A DNA stretch of 64,000 bases from Mansonella perstans. Lineage: Eukaryota > Nematoda > Chromadorea > Rhabditida > Onchocercidae. The notes under the pieces are model-generated. The model was not told the origin of the DNA and did not search any database. It saw nothing but the letters and a program-made list of their open reading frames with translations. Position numbers and translations under genes: made by a program. Numbering within the stretch: the first letter of the stretch is position 1; every line of letters begins with the position of its first letter. The stretch is taken from NCBI GenBank assembly GCA_037074765.1, contig JBAMDO010000037.1, positions 62,001 to 126,000 on the forward strand. Reading direction: 5' to 3'. Positions 42,501 to 54,600 of this stretch are shown here, piece by piece.

Positions 42501-43598
42501 CGAGAAATAGAATAACAAAATTTTATTCAAAGTTTTTCCGTAATTTTTACAATGTTGTAGGAAATTAACATCATTTGCTCCAAAACATGAATTCAGTTAT
42601 AAATTAACAATCTTTGAACATTTTTTGTATCGATAATTTGTAGTATGCACATGTTGACACATAAAGCAGCACACAAATGCACGCAATGCAGCAAAACATT
42701 TTCACGACCATGGCTTCTACAAGGTCATATGCGTGCTCACACAGGTCAAAAACCGTACGGTTGTGCACATTGCGGTAAAGCTTTCGCTGACCGTAGCAAT
42801 CTCCGTGCTCACATGCATACTCATTCCGGTAAACCTTTTTTTTTTCTTTTATTCTAACTATTGATTTACGTTTTTGAAACCATTTTACGTACTTTTCGAA
42901 ATCTTCAAGAGTTAAAATCCTCAATTTTTTGGCGAAGAAGATTAGAATTGTGAAGGAATGTTGCAAACAGTGCAATGTTTAGTTAGGTCTAAATAAGTAG
43001 GATTAAGTAAGCTACAAGTCTCTTTAGATTCTTCTCATTTTTGCATGATTTAACGAATATTTTAACTAATAAATTATCATACGCTTCGCTGTGCAAGAGA
43101 TAATATTTATGTTGTCCTCTTCTTAAGAATTATCGACCAATCATTTTCTGTTTTTTTTTAAGCCAAAATAAGTAATTCACCCGATATAAAATCATAAATT
43201 GCTGGAAAATCGAAACATCTTCTATTCCTTTTCATCCCGTTTTACTCTAATACAGTTTTGTTTTTTTGACTAGTCCCCTATTATATCCGTAATCAGTTTT
43301 TAGTTCTGAATTTAGACATTGATTTAAAAAATGAAAAGATGTTAAAATTCCCTGACTGAGCAACTTCATCATCTATTTATTATCGATAACTTCTTTTATA
43401 TTAAGAATCTTTGTTGCAGGTATCAAGAAGTACGATTGTCCTGGTTGCGGGAAATTGTTTGCGCTGAAAAGTTATTTAAACAAACACATTGAATTAGTAT
43501 GTCCTATGCAACGTGCACTACGCAATCGACATGTGACATCGTCACAAACTTCGTCAGTGACAACATTGGAATCAACATCAGAAAGTGGTGCAATATGA
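39515..43598 (+). CDS. ces-1: Scratch/CES-1 family zinc-finger transcription factor
   Basis: Seven exons, 39515-39773, 40205-40326, 41648-41755, 41865-41921, 42264-42427, 42644-42828, 43420-43598, keep phase and give about 357 residues. Five C2H2 fingers occupy the C-terminal half: [80 protein letters not shown] and [20 protein letters not shown]. The phrases [26 protein letters not shown] and [10 protein letters not shown] separate Scratch from Snail and Slug. In C. elegans CES-1 blocks the cell-death specification of particular neuronal sister cells by opposing CES-2 and repressing egl-1. The N-terminal half is Ser-rich and poorly conserved, and no SNAG repression motif is seen at the start. 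The small exon at 41865 is also open in another frame, so its exact boundary is uncertain. Confidence 0.93.
42001..42129. repeat. 43-bp tandem repeat, three copies, in a ces-1 intron
   Basis: Three head-to-tail 43-base units, beginning aacttattgaagttcaaaaa, differ by only a few substitutions. They lie in the intron just upstream of the first zinc-finger exon. Confidence 0.9.
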
Positions 43599-46203
43599 AG
43601 CAGAACATTTGCATTTTTCACTTGCTAGTGTTAACGGTGATAAATATTCCATTCAAAATGAAAGCACGGAAGTGCAAAAACAATGAAACAGAGGCAGATT
43701 TTTCGTGAAAATTTTCCGCAAAAATAGCTGAAATTACCTCAATTTGAGAAAAATTCAAATCTGAATGAGAGATAAACAAAATATCATAGAAAGTAAACTG
43801 ATATTGAAAATAATAAAAATCCAAATAAACTACTAGGATTGCATCATAACATATCATTCCTTAGATATTTTACATAACGTTATAGGGGGAAATGGAATCG
43901 GAAAAGGCAATCCGATCTGAAATTTCTGATTATAAATCACACTTATCCATGCAACCATTCGTTAACGCACCGAAACAGCAAATAATACAAACGGCTTTGC
44001 CACTTATTAACCATAAAGTCATTTCTCTTTATCCAACGATCTCAGCTTTGGTGCATCCATATCATAGAGAATTTAGCTATTAGACGAGATTTCTAAGTGA
44101 CCTCGACAGTTAGAAACACACTCCATTTCAATTACATCTCTATCTAGCACTTATTTGAGCCGTGAAAAAATCAGCAACAAAAACATACCGGAAAGTATTT
44201 TATGGTATAAAGAGTCATTGGAGAGAAATTTAGTTTCGAGTTTTGAATGGGTTAGTTTGTCATATGCCATTTGTCTGATGATAAGTCTAATTATCAAACT
44301 TGAAAGCATTGGATTGCGTCATTAATGAACAAATTAAAAATTATTCTATGTTTCTGAAATTTTAATTAGTTTTGGCTTATCAAATATTTAACAACTGCAA
44401 TAAAAATCGAAATTCTTGAAGTATATTTCAATTCGCATTTTTCAAAAATTTCAAAATTTTAAGTTTTCCGGATGAAATAAGTCGAGCAGAAATATTTTGT
44501 TATGTAACTTACCACTTTTCAGGAAATTCCGGAACACATTTTCAAAACACAATAGACCATACGGTTGTTCGGCGATTCTGAACTCAAATTATTTAGAGGT
44601 AACAGATAAAACCGACAAATAATACCAGAAGTTGCAGTCAACGCGGTCAACGTATCAACATGCTAATTATAAAACTTGCATTATGTCATAATTTCCACAA
44701 CTTTTCAGTCTAGAATAGTACTAAGTATCAAATTTTCCAAGTTTACGAATCTTCTGACTCTACCAGTTTGATGTCCTATCTGATACATAGTGCATATTAG
44801 TATTTCAAAGGGAAGGATAGAAAAAGAGCAGACCTCAGTGCAAGCGACTTCTTTTCAGTCTTTTATTCAGACAAAAATACCAAGAATAACGCAGAGTTGA
44901 CTTTGCAAACAGAATCAATATCACAAAATGTCTGGTGTGAGATCCAAAGAGCAATGATTTCTGGATCAATTATCCTTGTAAATTAAGAGATAATATGAAG
45001 AATATCTTCACTCAGTTTTCCGTGCAGTACATTTCCGGAACACTGTAATGGAGTTCAGCGAATTAATAAGCAATAAATTGGATGCAATGATAGTGATAAT
45101 AAAATTAACGGGGATTGAATTGCTGGCAATGCTTATGGCAACAATGGATAACAATGGATAACGATGCTACTTAGACAATTACTTGCTTTTGTGAGATCAT
45201 TTTTCATGCTATGACACATTAGACTTTTTTAATATCGATTCCTTGAATTGATTTTCCTGAAATCCCTTGTAAAGTTCATTCAAAACTTATGCAAGTACTC
45301 TTCATAGCATACTTTCAATTCGTTTCAGAATGTTTTCTGAGTGAAAGTGAGAGGCAATGAGAGGCAAAATTTTTTACGTTTTCAACCTTTCAGTGATAGG
45401 CAATAGAAATTGTATCACAAAATGAAAAAAGTTTAACGAGATCAATGTTAGTATAAGGAATTTCTTTTTTTCATTTAAAAAATAAATTTCGTCGATATAA
45501 TTTAAAATAGATAAAATATTTACACAAAAGCTATCACTACTTCGCCAATTTTATCTTTTTTTTTTTTATCACGCTGTTCTTTTATCTCTTACGATCATTA
45601 TGAAATACACGAATTTTAGATTTCATTGCCAAGATCTGAGCAATTAGAATTCAAAATTTTTATTGTCAGGAACTGAACATGATTTTTCACTGGCTAAATA
45701 ATGATGCCATAATGAAGTATATCACAATTAGGAATAGGAATTGTAATCAAAATTGAATTGATTCAAGAATCAAAAACTAATGGAAAGTTTTCAGCTGTTG
45801 AATTGTAATCAGAAATCAGAATTGAAATGTTAATTCTGGAATTCTTCTGAAATCCAAAAGAACCAGCATTTTGGTAAAACTTCACTATTTTCTCTTAGAC
45901 AACCATCCTGAAAGCTTTCCAGCAATCTAATATTTTTTCCACAGTTCTCTCTACTCCCGCTATTATTGATTTTTTGCCTGAAATCGAAATTAATTCAGAA
46001 CTTGTGATACTGAATGCAGCCTCAAATTTAAATATACAGCAAAGTTCATAATTGCGCTCAGTTTTATGTCCCGACTCAAGGCTGATCCGAGATTAGTCAG
46101 AAAAAACATCTCTACGATTTATACTGTTGCAATTTCCAAAAAGATATCATAATGAGCACATCTTTTAATTAAAATTGTATCGTGAAATCATTCCACAACA
46201 CGT
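43599..46203. other. Intergenic region between ces-1 and the Cys-rich gene
   Basis: AT-rich; apart from the 63-codon frame at 43892 no coding signal is seen. The two flanking genes converge here. Confidence 0.5.
43892..44083 (+). other. 63-codon open frame just past the ces-1 stop, unassigned
   Basis: The frame starts MESEKAIRSEISDYKSHLSM and ends HPYHREFSY. An ag (ttatag) lies just upstream at about 43885. It could be 3' UTR sequence, an alternative last exon of ces-1, or chance. No donor in the preceding exon joins it in phase. Confidence 0.15.
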
Positions 46204-49200
46204 TCACATGCTAGGATTACAAACGGAAAGTGCTTCCGGACAAGGCATTGGATCCGGATTTTTGTTTTTACCATTGTTGCACTTGCAGCACTGGATTCAT
46301 CACATCATTGTCCGGTCCGTATAGCCAGCATGGTCTACTATGATGTGACAAAATGAGCCATGACCAGCAAACATGTCATTAACTATCTTTTTCATAGTCT
46401 GAAATACCGTATGAATGTAAAGGTGTGGAAGTGCATCTGAAGCGACGATACTTTTGCGACAGTTAAATCTATTTGACCTTTAATAAAAACCAATCAGTCT
46501 TATAATGAGAGTTAACGAATGATCCAGACAGAATACCATAGACAAATTCTTTATTTCTAATTTGTGGCTTATGTTGGGAATACATATGCAAATATCATAT
46601 AAAATATCACATCGTATCATGCCATCGTATCATGAAGCTTTTTTTGTCTATTTGTGCATTTTCTACTAACTTCTCAATATATACATTTTATCGTCCTGAG
46701 GAAAGACATGAGGCTTTTCTCCATTCATCATTTAATTTATTTTATAAATATGAATTGCCTCTATTTACTGATGAAGAGTTTTAGTAATTTAATTTTAAGA
46801 AGTTCTAGTACAAATTTGGAAATTCTTTTCCATTAAAATAAATTTGCCACAATAGTACCAGTAAGACCATTCAATACAAAGACAGTGAAGTAGGAACCAT
46901 AGCAATTATCCATATATACCACCATAAATCACCTGAAGCACTGAATAATCGAGAAAAACAAAATTTGACATAAGAATGAGAGGATTCAACTTCAAGACTA
47001 TCGACCTGTGACTCAAAATAATTGGGTTACATTTGAAAAAAAAAATCTGCACTGTTCAGACAAATTTCCATGTTTGAATTGAAATATTAGTTCATTTCCA
47101 AATCAACAAGTATTTGTGAATCTGCACCAAAAGAACCCTCAAAATTTTATTTTCTCTGATAGCGCATCCGTAGAATTCATAGATAAAATAAATATAAATG
47201 TTAAAGCTTACGTGACCGAATTTATTGCAAAGACAGCCTAATTTCCGATCAGGCGAATCTTTAGCCGGAATTAGAAAGTCAAACGAAAAAGCGGTAAAAA
47301 GAACCAATATTCGAAGTAGCTCATAAGAATGGTCAGAATTTCTTTGCTTTTGTATTGTCACAGAGGTTTGAAAAGTTTTGAAATGAATCATAAAGGCTCT
47401 TTAGCGATTGATTTGAACAATGATCGAAACTGATGAGAAAAATGCATTCGTTTTTATCATATTTTCCCATTGATTCATGTTATAGCATTCATCTGCCAAA
47501 TTATCATATCACCACCGCAACCTTCAGAATATGCCTAATTAAGAAAAAAGCGCAGGCTTCTACAAATTTCTTCACAACGTATTAATTTTGATCGAACACT
47601 TCTCATTAGTTTAGATATAAGCGGCCTTCATAATTATCACCTAATAGTAGCTCCATTTACAAGCACTATTGCCATTACTTGATAGCTTCCATAGTGATAT
47701 TCTGATTTCATTCTAACATGCTATCAGAGTAAATCAACGAATCGTTGAAAGAACACTTAAACCGTCTACAGGATATTATGGAGTAATTCAAGCAATTTCT
47801 GGACCTGATAATGCTTTATCCGGAAGGAGAAATCAGTGTGTGCAAGAAAACAAAACTATAATGCTCTGCTTTACTTATGCATAATGCATAATGTAAACAA
47901 CAAATAACTGATGAAAAATCATCCTGTTTACACAGCTTTAGTATATTGTTTACATCAGTAAAACTGTTAAATATAATTACATAACACAATAATAATCCAC
48001 GGTTTGATATGATACTTAACTAAGAAATAATTTCTCAGGAAAATACATTTTTCAATAAAAAAATTGAATTAAATTCCCACAGATGGCAATACTTCATGAG
48101 AATTTCAGACCATAGCGCCATTTCAGACTATATTGCCATTTATAGCAGTCAATTAACTTTACAAAATGATGGAGGCTCTAGATCTAAGATACTAAAAGAT
48201 AAAGGATCATCATCTTTTTCCTCATCTCTCGATTTACTTCCTGTGACAGAGGCATTTAATTGCGGTAGGAGTTGCGAATGAAAATTCCATGCATCTCCCC
48301 AAAAACTCTTTACCATTCCAAAAACTCTTGTAAAAAACTGAAAAAGGAGTTGTCGACCGTTGCTTATTTATTGAATTGTTGATGACATGCCAATAAAATT
48401 TCATGAGAAATAAAGTGACTTATATTTTACTCTTGACTTATATTTTATTTTTGAAGGACAAGTGAGGTGTGATAAGATATAAGTCAAAAACCTTCTATTA
48501 AATCTTGATTAATTAAAATTATATAGAAACGAATCTTGACAATAAATTTAAGTCTATCAAATTCATTAAAAGGGACTAATGACGAAGCTATCATTTCCTC
48601 ACTTACCATAATAACTAAATAGATCAAATGAAGAGAAAAAATTACCATAACGAAGAGCAATTTACCTCTTGAATGCGCCGATATAACTGACTGGACCATT
48701 GTTCCGTCTTATTAGTGAACTTATTTAATTCGTCTCTCTGTTCCTCCGTTAAATTACCAATCACTTCACCATTGATCGAAAGGACATTATTCTGCAAAAT
48801 AAAGTTCAATATTTCGATTATTATTTTTCCTGCCTATTTAGAGATCAAGAGACACGGAGACTGAGTAAAAGTAAATGAGCAATTAAAAATACCCCAACAA
48901 TGTGGCCAATCAAATCACTACAACTTGGCATATGTAAGTTTTTCTCAGCTTAATATTTAACAGATTACTTCTTCTCAGAATCTATGAATCACTATCATCT
49001 CATAACTTCACCAATTACTAAAACAGTCCTCTAAAGAGCATTCATCTCTGGGTTTTGTATCAATAGTTGGGCGCAAAATAAGTATAAAATTTTGTTTCTG
49101 AGTTCTCAATTTTTTGTAGACTATCAGAATATTGAACATTCATTTTATTCAACCTGAACTTCGCAAACGGTATTATTAAATTGGATGATGAACGGAGCAA

Positions 49201-49405
49201 ATGAATCAGACAATGAACGGAATAGAGGCATTCCTTCGGTATGGATGACAGCGCCGATGATAACCAATCTAAAAGTAAAGCATAGTAAGAAACAGAAATA
49301 TAATTAAAATTAATTCAAGGAAAAATCCTTATAAATGGATTAATCGACTGATTTATAGAAATATGAAAAGAAATTCACTTACACGACGTAGAATGTTGGT
49401 GACAT
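46204..49405 (-). CDS. Probable small secreted Cys-rich protein, family not recognised
   Basis: Exons 49383-49405, 49154-49268 and 48666-48791 join in phase. They encode a signal-peptide-like start (MSPTFYVVLVIIGAVIHTEG) followed by a soluble helical region (NLTEEQRDELNKFTNK, TEQWSSQLYRRIQE). Further down, exons 47212-47258 and 46204-46290 join each other in phase and give SPDRKLGCLCNKFGHCCKCN, then GKNKNPDPMPCPEALSVCN and a stop. An acidic exon near 48190-48250 (SRDEEKDDDPLSF) could sit between and also leaves in the right phase through donor gtatct, but its entry phase does not match the exon at 48666. So the first three and last two exons are supported as blocks, while their union is inferred from order and strand. 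I do not recognise the family. Secretion is inferred from the hydrophobic start. Confidence 0.45.
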
Positions 49406-50640
49406 GATGATCGTGGTAGAACTGTAACTAAGATGTCTTTATCGTAAATAAGTCGGAACAATTAATAATATAGTAATATGCTACGTTTAGTAATAGGCTA
49501 ATTTAATATGTAATATTTCAAATGTATGTAAACTTTCAAACTTAAAGGTAACTAACGATTGCAATGTCACGGTAAAAGGCAAAAAAATATCATAATCATC
49601 TGTTGTGTCACTGCTATCAATGACAAACACCACATGATTACAATACAAAACAAGCAAGAATTTCAGCCATTTCAAACATTATGTTTGCCAAAAATAGGCA
49701 ACAACCAACTGTTACCATCGAATGTTTAACAAATACTATAGTGAAATTAAAGCAAGATGAGGCATTTGTGCATGAACCTCCAGCATGAATTACTCAAACT
49801 TCCTTCGAGTCTCAAGCAATACATATCAAAATCACCAGTTATGCAAATAATAGGCAACTATATGATTCAAACATAAAGACAATTTGTATCTCAGATTAGC
49901 ATGTAATATTTCAATGTTTTGTATGGAAGCTATTCTATCTCAAATGAAAATTCCATTCTCTTTTTCACACTCTTCGAAATATCTCATATCTCTGCCCATC
50001 CATTTTGTTGATAATTGAAGAAGCACAAGCTTTAAATCCAAAATTCTCGTAAATATTGCTACGATAAAGTATTATCAAAACATTCCCTTTTTCTTAATTG
50101 GATATTCTGTTGTTAACTTCTGTTTTGTTAATAAACAAGCAAAAAAAGAAGCCGAAAAGATTAAAGAGCATGAAGCTCATTGAAATTTGCTCATAAGATG
50201 AATTCGAGAGAATTCAATTTCAAAAAAAATTTACGAAAATTAGTTTAACATTAGACAACCATTAGAAATAACTCGCACCACCAGGAATATTGGAGCAATC
50301 GATCACGTCAAGTTCCCTGTTCCTTAAATGAGTTCATTTTTATCCGTGAGTTAAACACATAAAACTCAAACCACTGAGCTTAATTTCACAGTACTTAATA
50401 GCATCTCGTAGTAACAAGAAAAATTACGCAGCTTTCAAATCCGAGAAATATTACATCTATGAAACCATAGTTAAAAAATACACCTATGACACTATAATAT
50501 CATTATTTTCAAGATTGAAAAGTATGCTTCACAACTTGCTGAGAAGCAAAAAGCATCAATTTTGTGAAGAAATAGAAAGTTCTAAATCCTAATTAGGCAA
50601 ATATTGCTGATTCTTGACTCTTCCGCAGATTACTTACTGA
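49406..50640. other. Intergenic region
   Basis: No supported gene. A short minus-strand stretch near 50265-50325 reads RELDVIDCSNIPGGASYF and a stop; it could be a last exon of the membrane-protein candidate upstream, but the phase does not match. Confidence 0.4.
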
Positions 50641-50647
50641 TTCAATG

Positions 50648-50847
50648 CATGTCAACACAATGACTTGCAATACAAGCCATGCTATCTCAATTAATACGAC
50701 AACAGGTGCATATAATATGTGTAAAGGCCAAAAATTTAATGACTAAAAATGCGGTACTTGAAGCTACTATGAGTAATGTTATCCAGAAAAGCAGTTGAAG
50801 AAATGGCCTAGCCGTCATGAAGCCGTTGCGTTGCTGTGGTTGCATAT
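50648..50847 (-). CDS. Candidate exon(s) of a small hydrophobic membrane protein
   Basis: On the minus strand an ATG at about 50847 opens MQPQQRNGFMTARPFLQLLF, then WITLLIVASSTAFLVIKFLA, and stops after 52 codons. A second frame, starting right after a tttttag, reads SLNFWPLHILYAPVVVLIEI, then AWLVLQVIVLTCIES, and meets a strong gtaagt donor at about 50647. Both frames are strongly hydrophobic, as in a multi-pass membrane protein, and they meet if a 25-base gtagct..ttttag segment is removed. Possible explanations are a frameshift (pseudogene or assembly error), an unusually short intron, or chance hydrophobicity in T-rich DNA. No family was recognised. Confidence 0.3.
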
Positions 50848-50869
50848 CTCTGTTTTAGTTGCAACGAAA

Positions 50870-51682
50870 TTTTTCAAAATCCAAATTACGTCCATTTCCA
50901 AATTACTGTAGAATAAGCAAAAGAAAGTACGATAACTGAACTTTATTTATATATGAAAGTTGTTGTAATCCAAATAAGCACGAACAAATGCTCATGCAAA
51001 ATTGCATCTACAAATTATAGTTTTCCACAAAGACTTGAAAAAATAGGAAAATCTGAGCTGTAACGAAATAAAGTGAGTTCGTGAGTTCTCATCATGAACT
51101 ATCATTGGTGGAAAATAAAGTAGTTAAAGTGCGAAAGGGCATCTTATATCTCAAAACACCATGAAAAATTTTTTGGAAAGCAATTTTGCACCAATGAAGC
51201 CCATCTTACCGAAGAAACTTATGCAACAACATCATAAGTTTAGCATATTTATTGAGAGTCTCAAAAAAGGTGCTTATTGTGGAAAATCTTTCCAAAAACT
51301 AGCCCAAGGCTTGACAATAAGCCCAAATCATTCTAATTAACGATAAAAACTGTAGCAGTAAAAACAGAATGGAAGGCTCAGAAAGACATTTCAGGAAAAA
51401 TATCAAAGCAGAAAAATTTAACCTTTTCTTTTTTGCAAATAAGAAGCTTCTCTTTGTCATCCCTTATAGCGGAAATAGAAAACAAAGTTTTGTCTCTAAA
51501 ATATCAACAAAAGAAAATGTATTAAAAGATTCCTTTTTAGAAAGTTAAATTCTAGTTTAAATATTTCTGCCTTTTTGTCACCTTTAAGAGGAAAATGATT
51601 AAATGCCGAATGACAATTGTGGAAATATGAAATTCAGTAAAAAATACGACAGTTAACATAAAAGAGAAATTTTTCCAAACAT
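50870..51682. other. 3' flank of the FERM gene
   Basis: About 0.8 kb without coding signal. It should carry the 3' UTR of the minus-strand FERM-domain gene. Confidence 0.45.
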
Positions 51683-54600
51683 TCAGTGGTGCACTAGGCG
51701 AACATAAAGGGCCAAAATATAGTGCCGCAGTGGCTCGTACAATACGTGCCTCATTGAATCCAAGGTTGGTATAGAGTCTAACCATGGTGAATCGTGCTAA
51801 AAAACAGAATTTACTAGACGATTGAAACAAAGTTTACGAAAGGGAGGGGAAATATTTTTAATCAAGTTAATTTTTCGAGAGAAATGGATACGCTAGTAAA
51901 CGGAGCTAAAAATGCTTAAGGGGTAGATTAAACAAATTCAGCTATTCAGAGTTCTACGGAAGACTCAATTATATCTCCCGTGTGATCGACTCTGTAATTA
52001 CGACATTACCAATAGATATGTTGAAAGTCAGTGTCGTTTGTAGTAAAATAACGACATACCTCAAACAGAGAGATAGCGATGGCAGTTAACAGAAGCCAAA
52101 ACAATAGTAATGAGAAGAATGTTTTGGCAGCAAATGTAGTCGAAATGAAAGAACGCCTTGTGATAACTCCAAGTTTCGCTTTGTTTGTTAAAACTTGGGA
52201 GCTAGTGGCAGCGATATTATGATCATGTTCTAATTTTTCGAGATGTCTATGTCTATTAATATTGCATCCAACATCATCTATTTTCGTCGTCGATGTCGTT
52301 GTAAAGACCGTACAGGAACCAGTACTAGGACTAATAGGTGCGCTGGCGTATAATGGCTTCATCGCATCCAACATCTCTTCAAATGAGTCTTTAGCTGGCA
52401 ACTGCATTCCAGAATCAAAGGTCCCAAACTGCAAAATTACCATAATTTGAACAAAAGTTTCACCAACAATCACTGAAAGCTATTTAAGCACTTCTGTGTT
52501 TGTCAGTGACTGTATGGATTATCAAAAAATTTACAGATTCTTGTAAATTCTTTCGAAAAATTCTTACTATTTTTCCTTACATTTCCTTACCCAGAAATCT
52601 ACAAATTTATTTTTGCTATCTAATCCAAAAAAACATAGTAACTAAGGGCTTTAAAAAATTAGCAGATTTAATCCGACAATAATGTTCCGTTCTCAGCACA
52701 AATTGCTTAATACAAAAGAATCATAAGAATATGTAATGAATTAGATTGTATTTATGGTCACAAGTGGTTTAGGAAAGAAATACACTGAAAGCAATAAAAA
52801 ACCATGCTGTCACTTTTTGAAAATTCTGTGCAACTATTTCTGTAGGATGTCTAAAAAAATAAACAAATCTTAACCCAAAAATCTATAAAACTAAGAATTT
52901 CAATATTATAAATATGTCCCTCATATTTCCTACTAATTTTTCACTCCCTCAATTTCACTCAGATTAATGATAAAGGATATTCTATATAATAGAAGTTCAT
53001 TAATCACATCCGCGAGCATGTGACTACAACATATAATCAAGAACAATTAGTCTAACTGTTAACACAAACAAAGTTAGGTCACAATAAACATGAACTTGAT
53101 AGTTAACGCACACAACAATCTAGCAAAAAGAAGCATTATCTAAGACAAATATCATGTGAGCATTGATTTTATCATACCGTCTGTGAAGATAATGGTTCTT
53201 TCCGCACAAGATGTATAATAAATGTTGTCTGAAATAAAGCGACCAAAATTCAAGTATGTAAGGAAAGCTTCAAAATTCAATTCTTAGAAATTCAAATTTC
53301 AGATATGATTAATTGTCAATCCCATAACACAGCCCGCACAAGTTATCAGTTAATCACTTCAATCTTCGAAATACTGCAAGCAAAAGTTTATACACGATCT
53401 TTCTCTAGCACCTAAATTGGATAACGCTCCTATCCCATCTTCAGGAATGCTACAGTTCCATATCTATTCAAAAAAAAATGTTAAAATTAATGATCAACAT
53501 TAATTATTTAAATCTCTATTCTGTTCAATCAGACACACTTTCCCACTAATTTCTAAATAAATTTCTAAATTTTTAAAAAAATTAAAAAAGCGTGTGAAAA
53601 AGGAACTGAACTTATAACCCGAACAGCTGTCTTCTGAATCTTTTAAGAGAAACATAAACTGTTCTAAACAAAGCAAGAAATCCGAAAATTTTGAAGAAAT
53701 TTGCAGTGTTAATTGCAGATGAAATGTGAGAACACAGCAACTTAGGAACATATTACTAGAATAAAAGTGAATAACATTTACTATGAAGTTAATAGCACGC
53801 TCATTAGAACTTAGCCTACCGTATTCTCGGAACATGAGGAAATGTCAGCGGTTGAAGTTTCGGCTATTGGCAGTAAATCCACTTCACTCATCACAGTATT
53901 ATTTGAAGTTATTCTTATTGCATTTTCTTCCTCCATATTTTCCGGTATCACTGGAGTTTCTAAATATAAATCATCCAACCTATATTTGTGCAAAAATCTT
54001 GCGTAATCGCAAGGATTAGAGCGGGCAAATGGTTCCACTCTTTGAAGTGAAAGCGCTATTAAATTTAAAAATTCCTATGATTATTAGCAGCGTTAAGAGA
54101 CAATCTCATCTGATGTCTCATCTCAGTTATGAAATATGAATACCAAACACTACTTACCTTCGGAGAATTTCTCACTACTGCGAGCAGTTAGAAGCAAGTT
54201 ACGCTTGTCACCAGTACTGCAGGCATGTTGTCGCGGTGCCTGGCGGAGCAGTGGATATCTGGTAAATCTTGGTTGAGGCCCATCGCGTTTACCAGGCCCT
54301 TCTACTTCAATCTCGTGAAGTACTCTTAATGTCGGAAAACGGAACGTTGAACCACGAGTCAACAGGGGTATGCGAGGCCTGTAAACAGCATTTATATTTA
54401 TTTATCCATCATTTTTTTAAATGACTGATACAGAAATATTTGACTCATACTAGTCCCAAAAATCTGAAAAAAATTTTAAAACTGACTTTGAAAACTTTGG
54501 CTTAATATGCTTGGCGTCATTTTCAGTAAAAAAAGCTTGCTGTGACAAAATATGACGCCAAAGATGTTTCGCAAACATTCCTGACGAACAATAGAATTTC

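Noticed and set aside
52262..52450. Plus-strand frame of 62 codons
   Set aside because: It is antisense to the membrane-anchor exon of the FERM gene.
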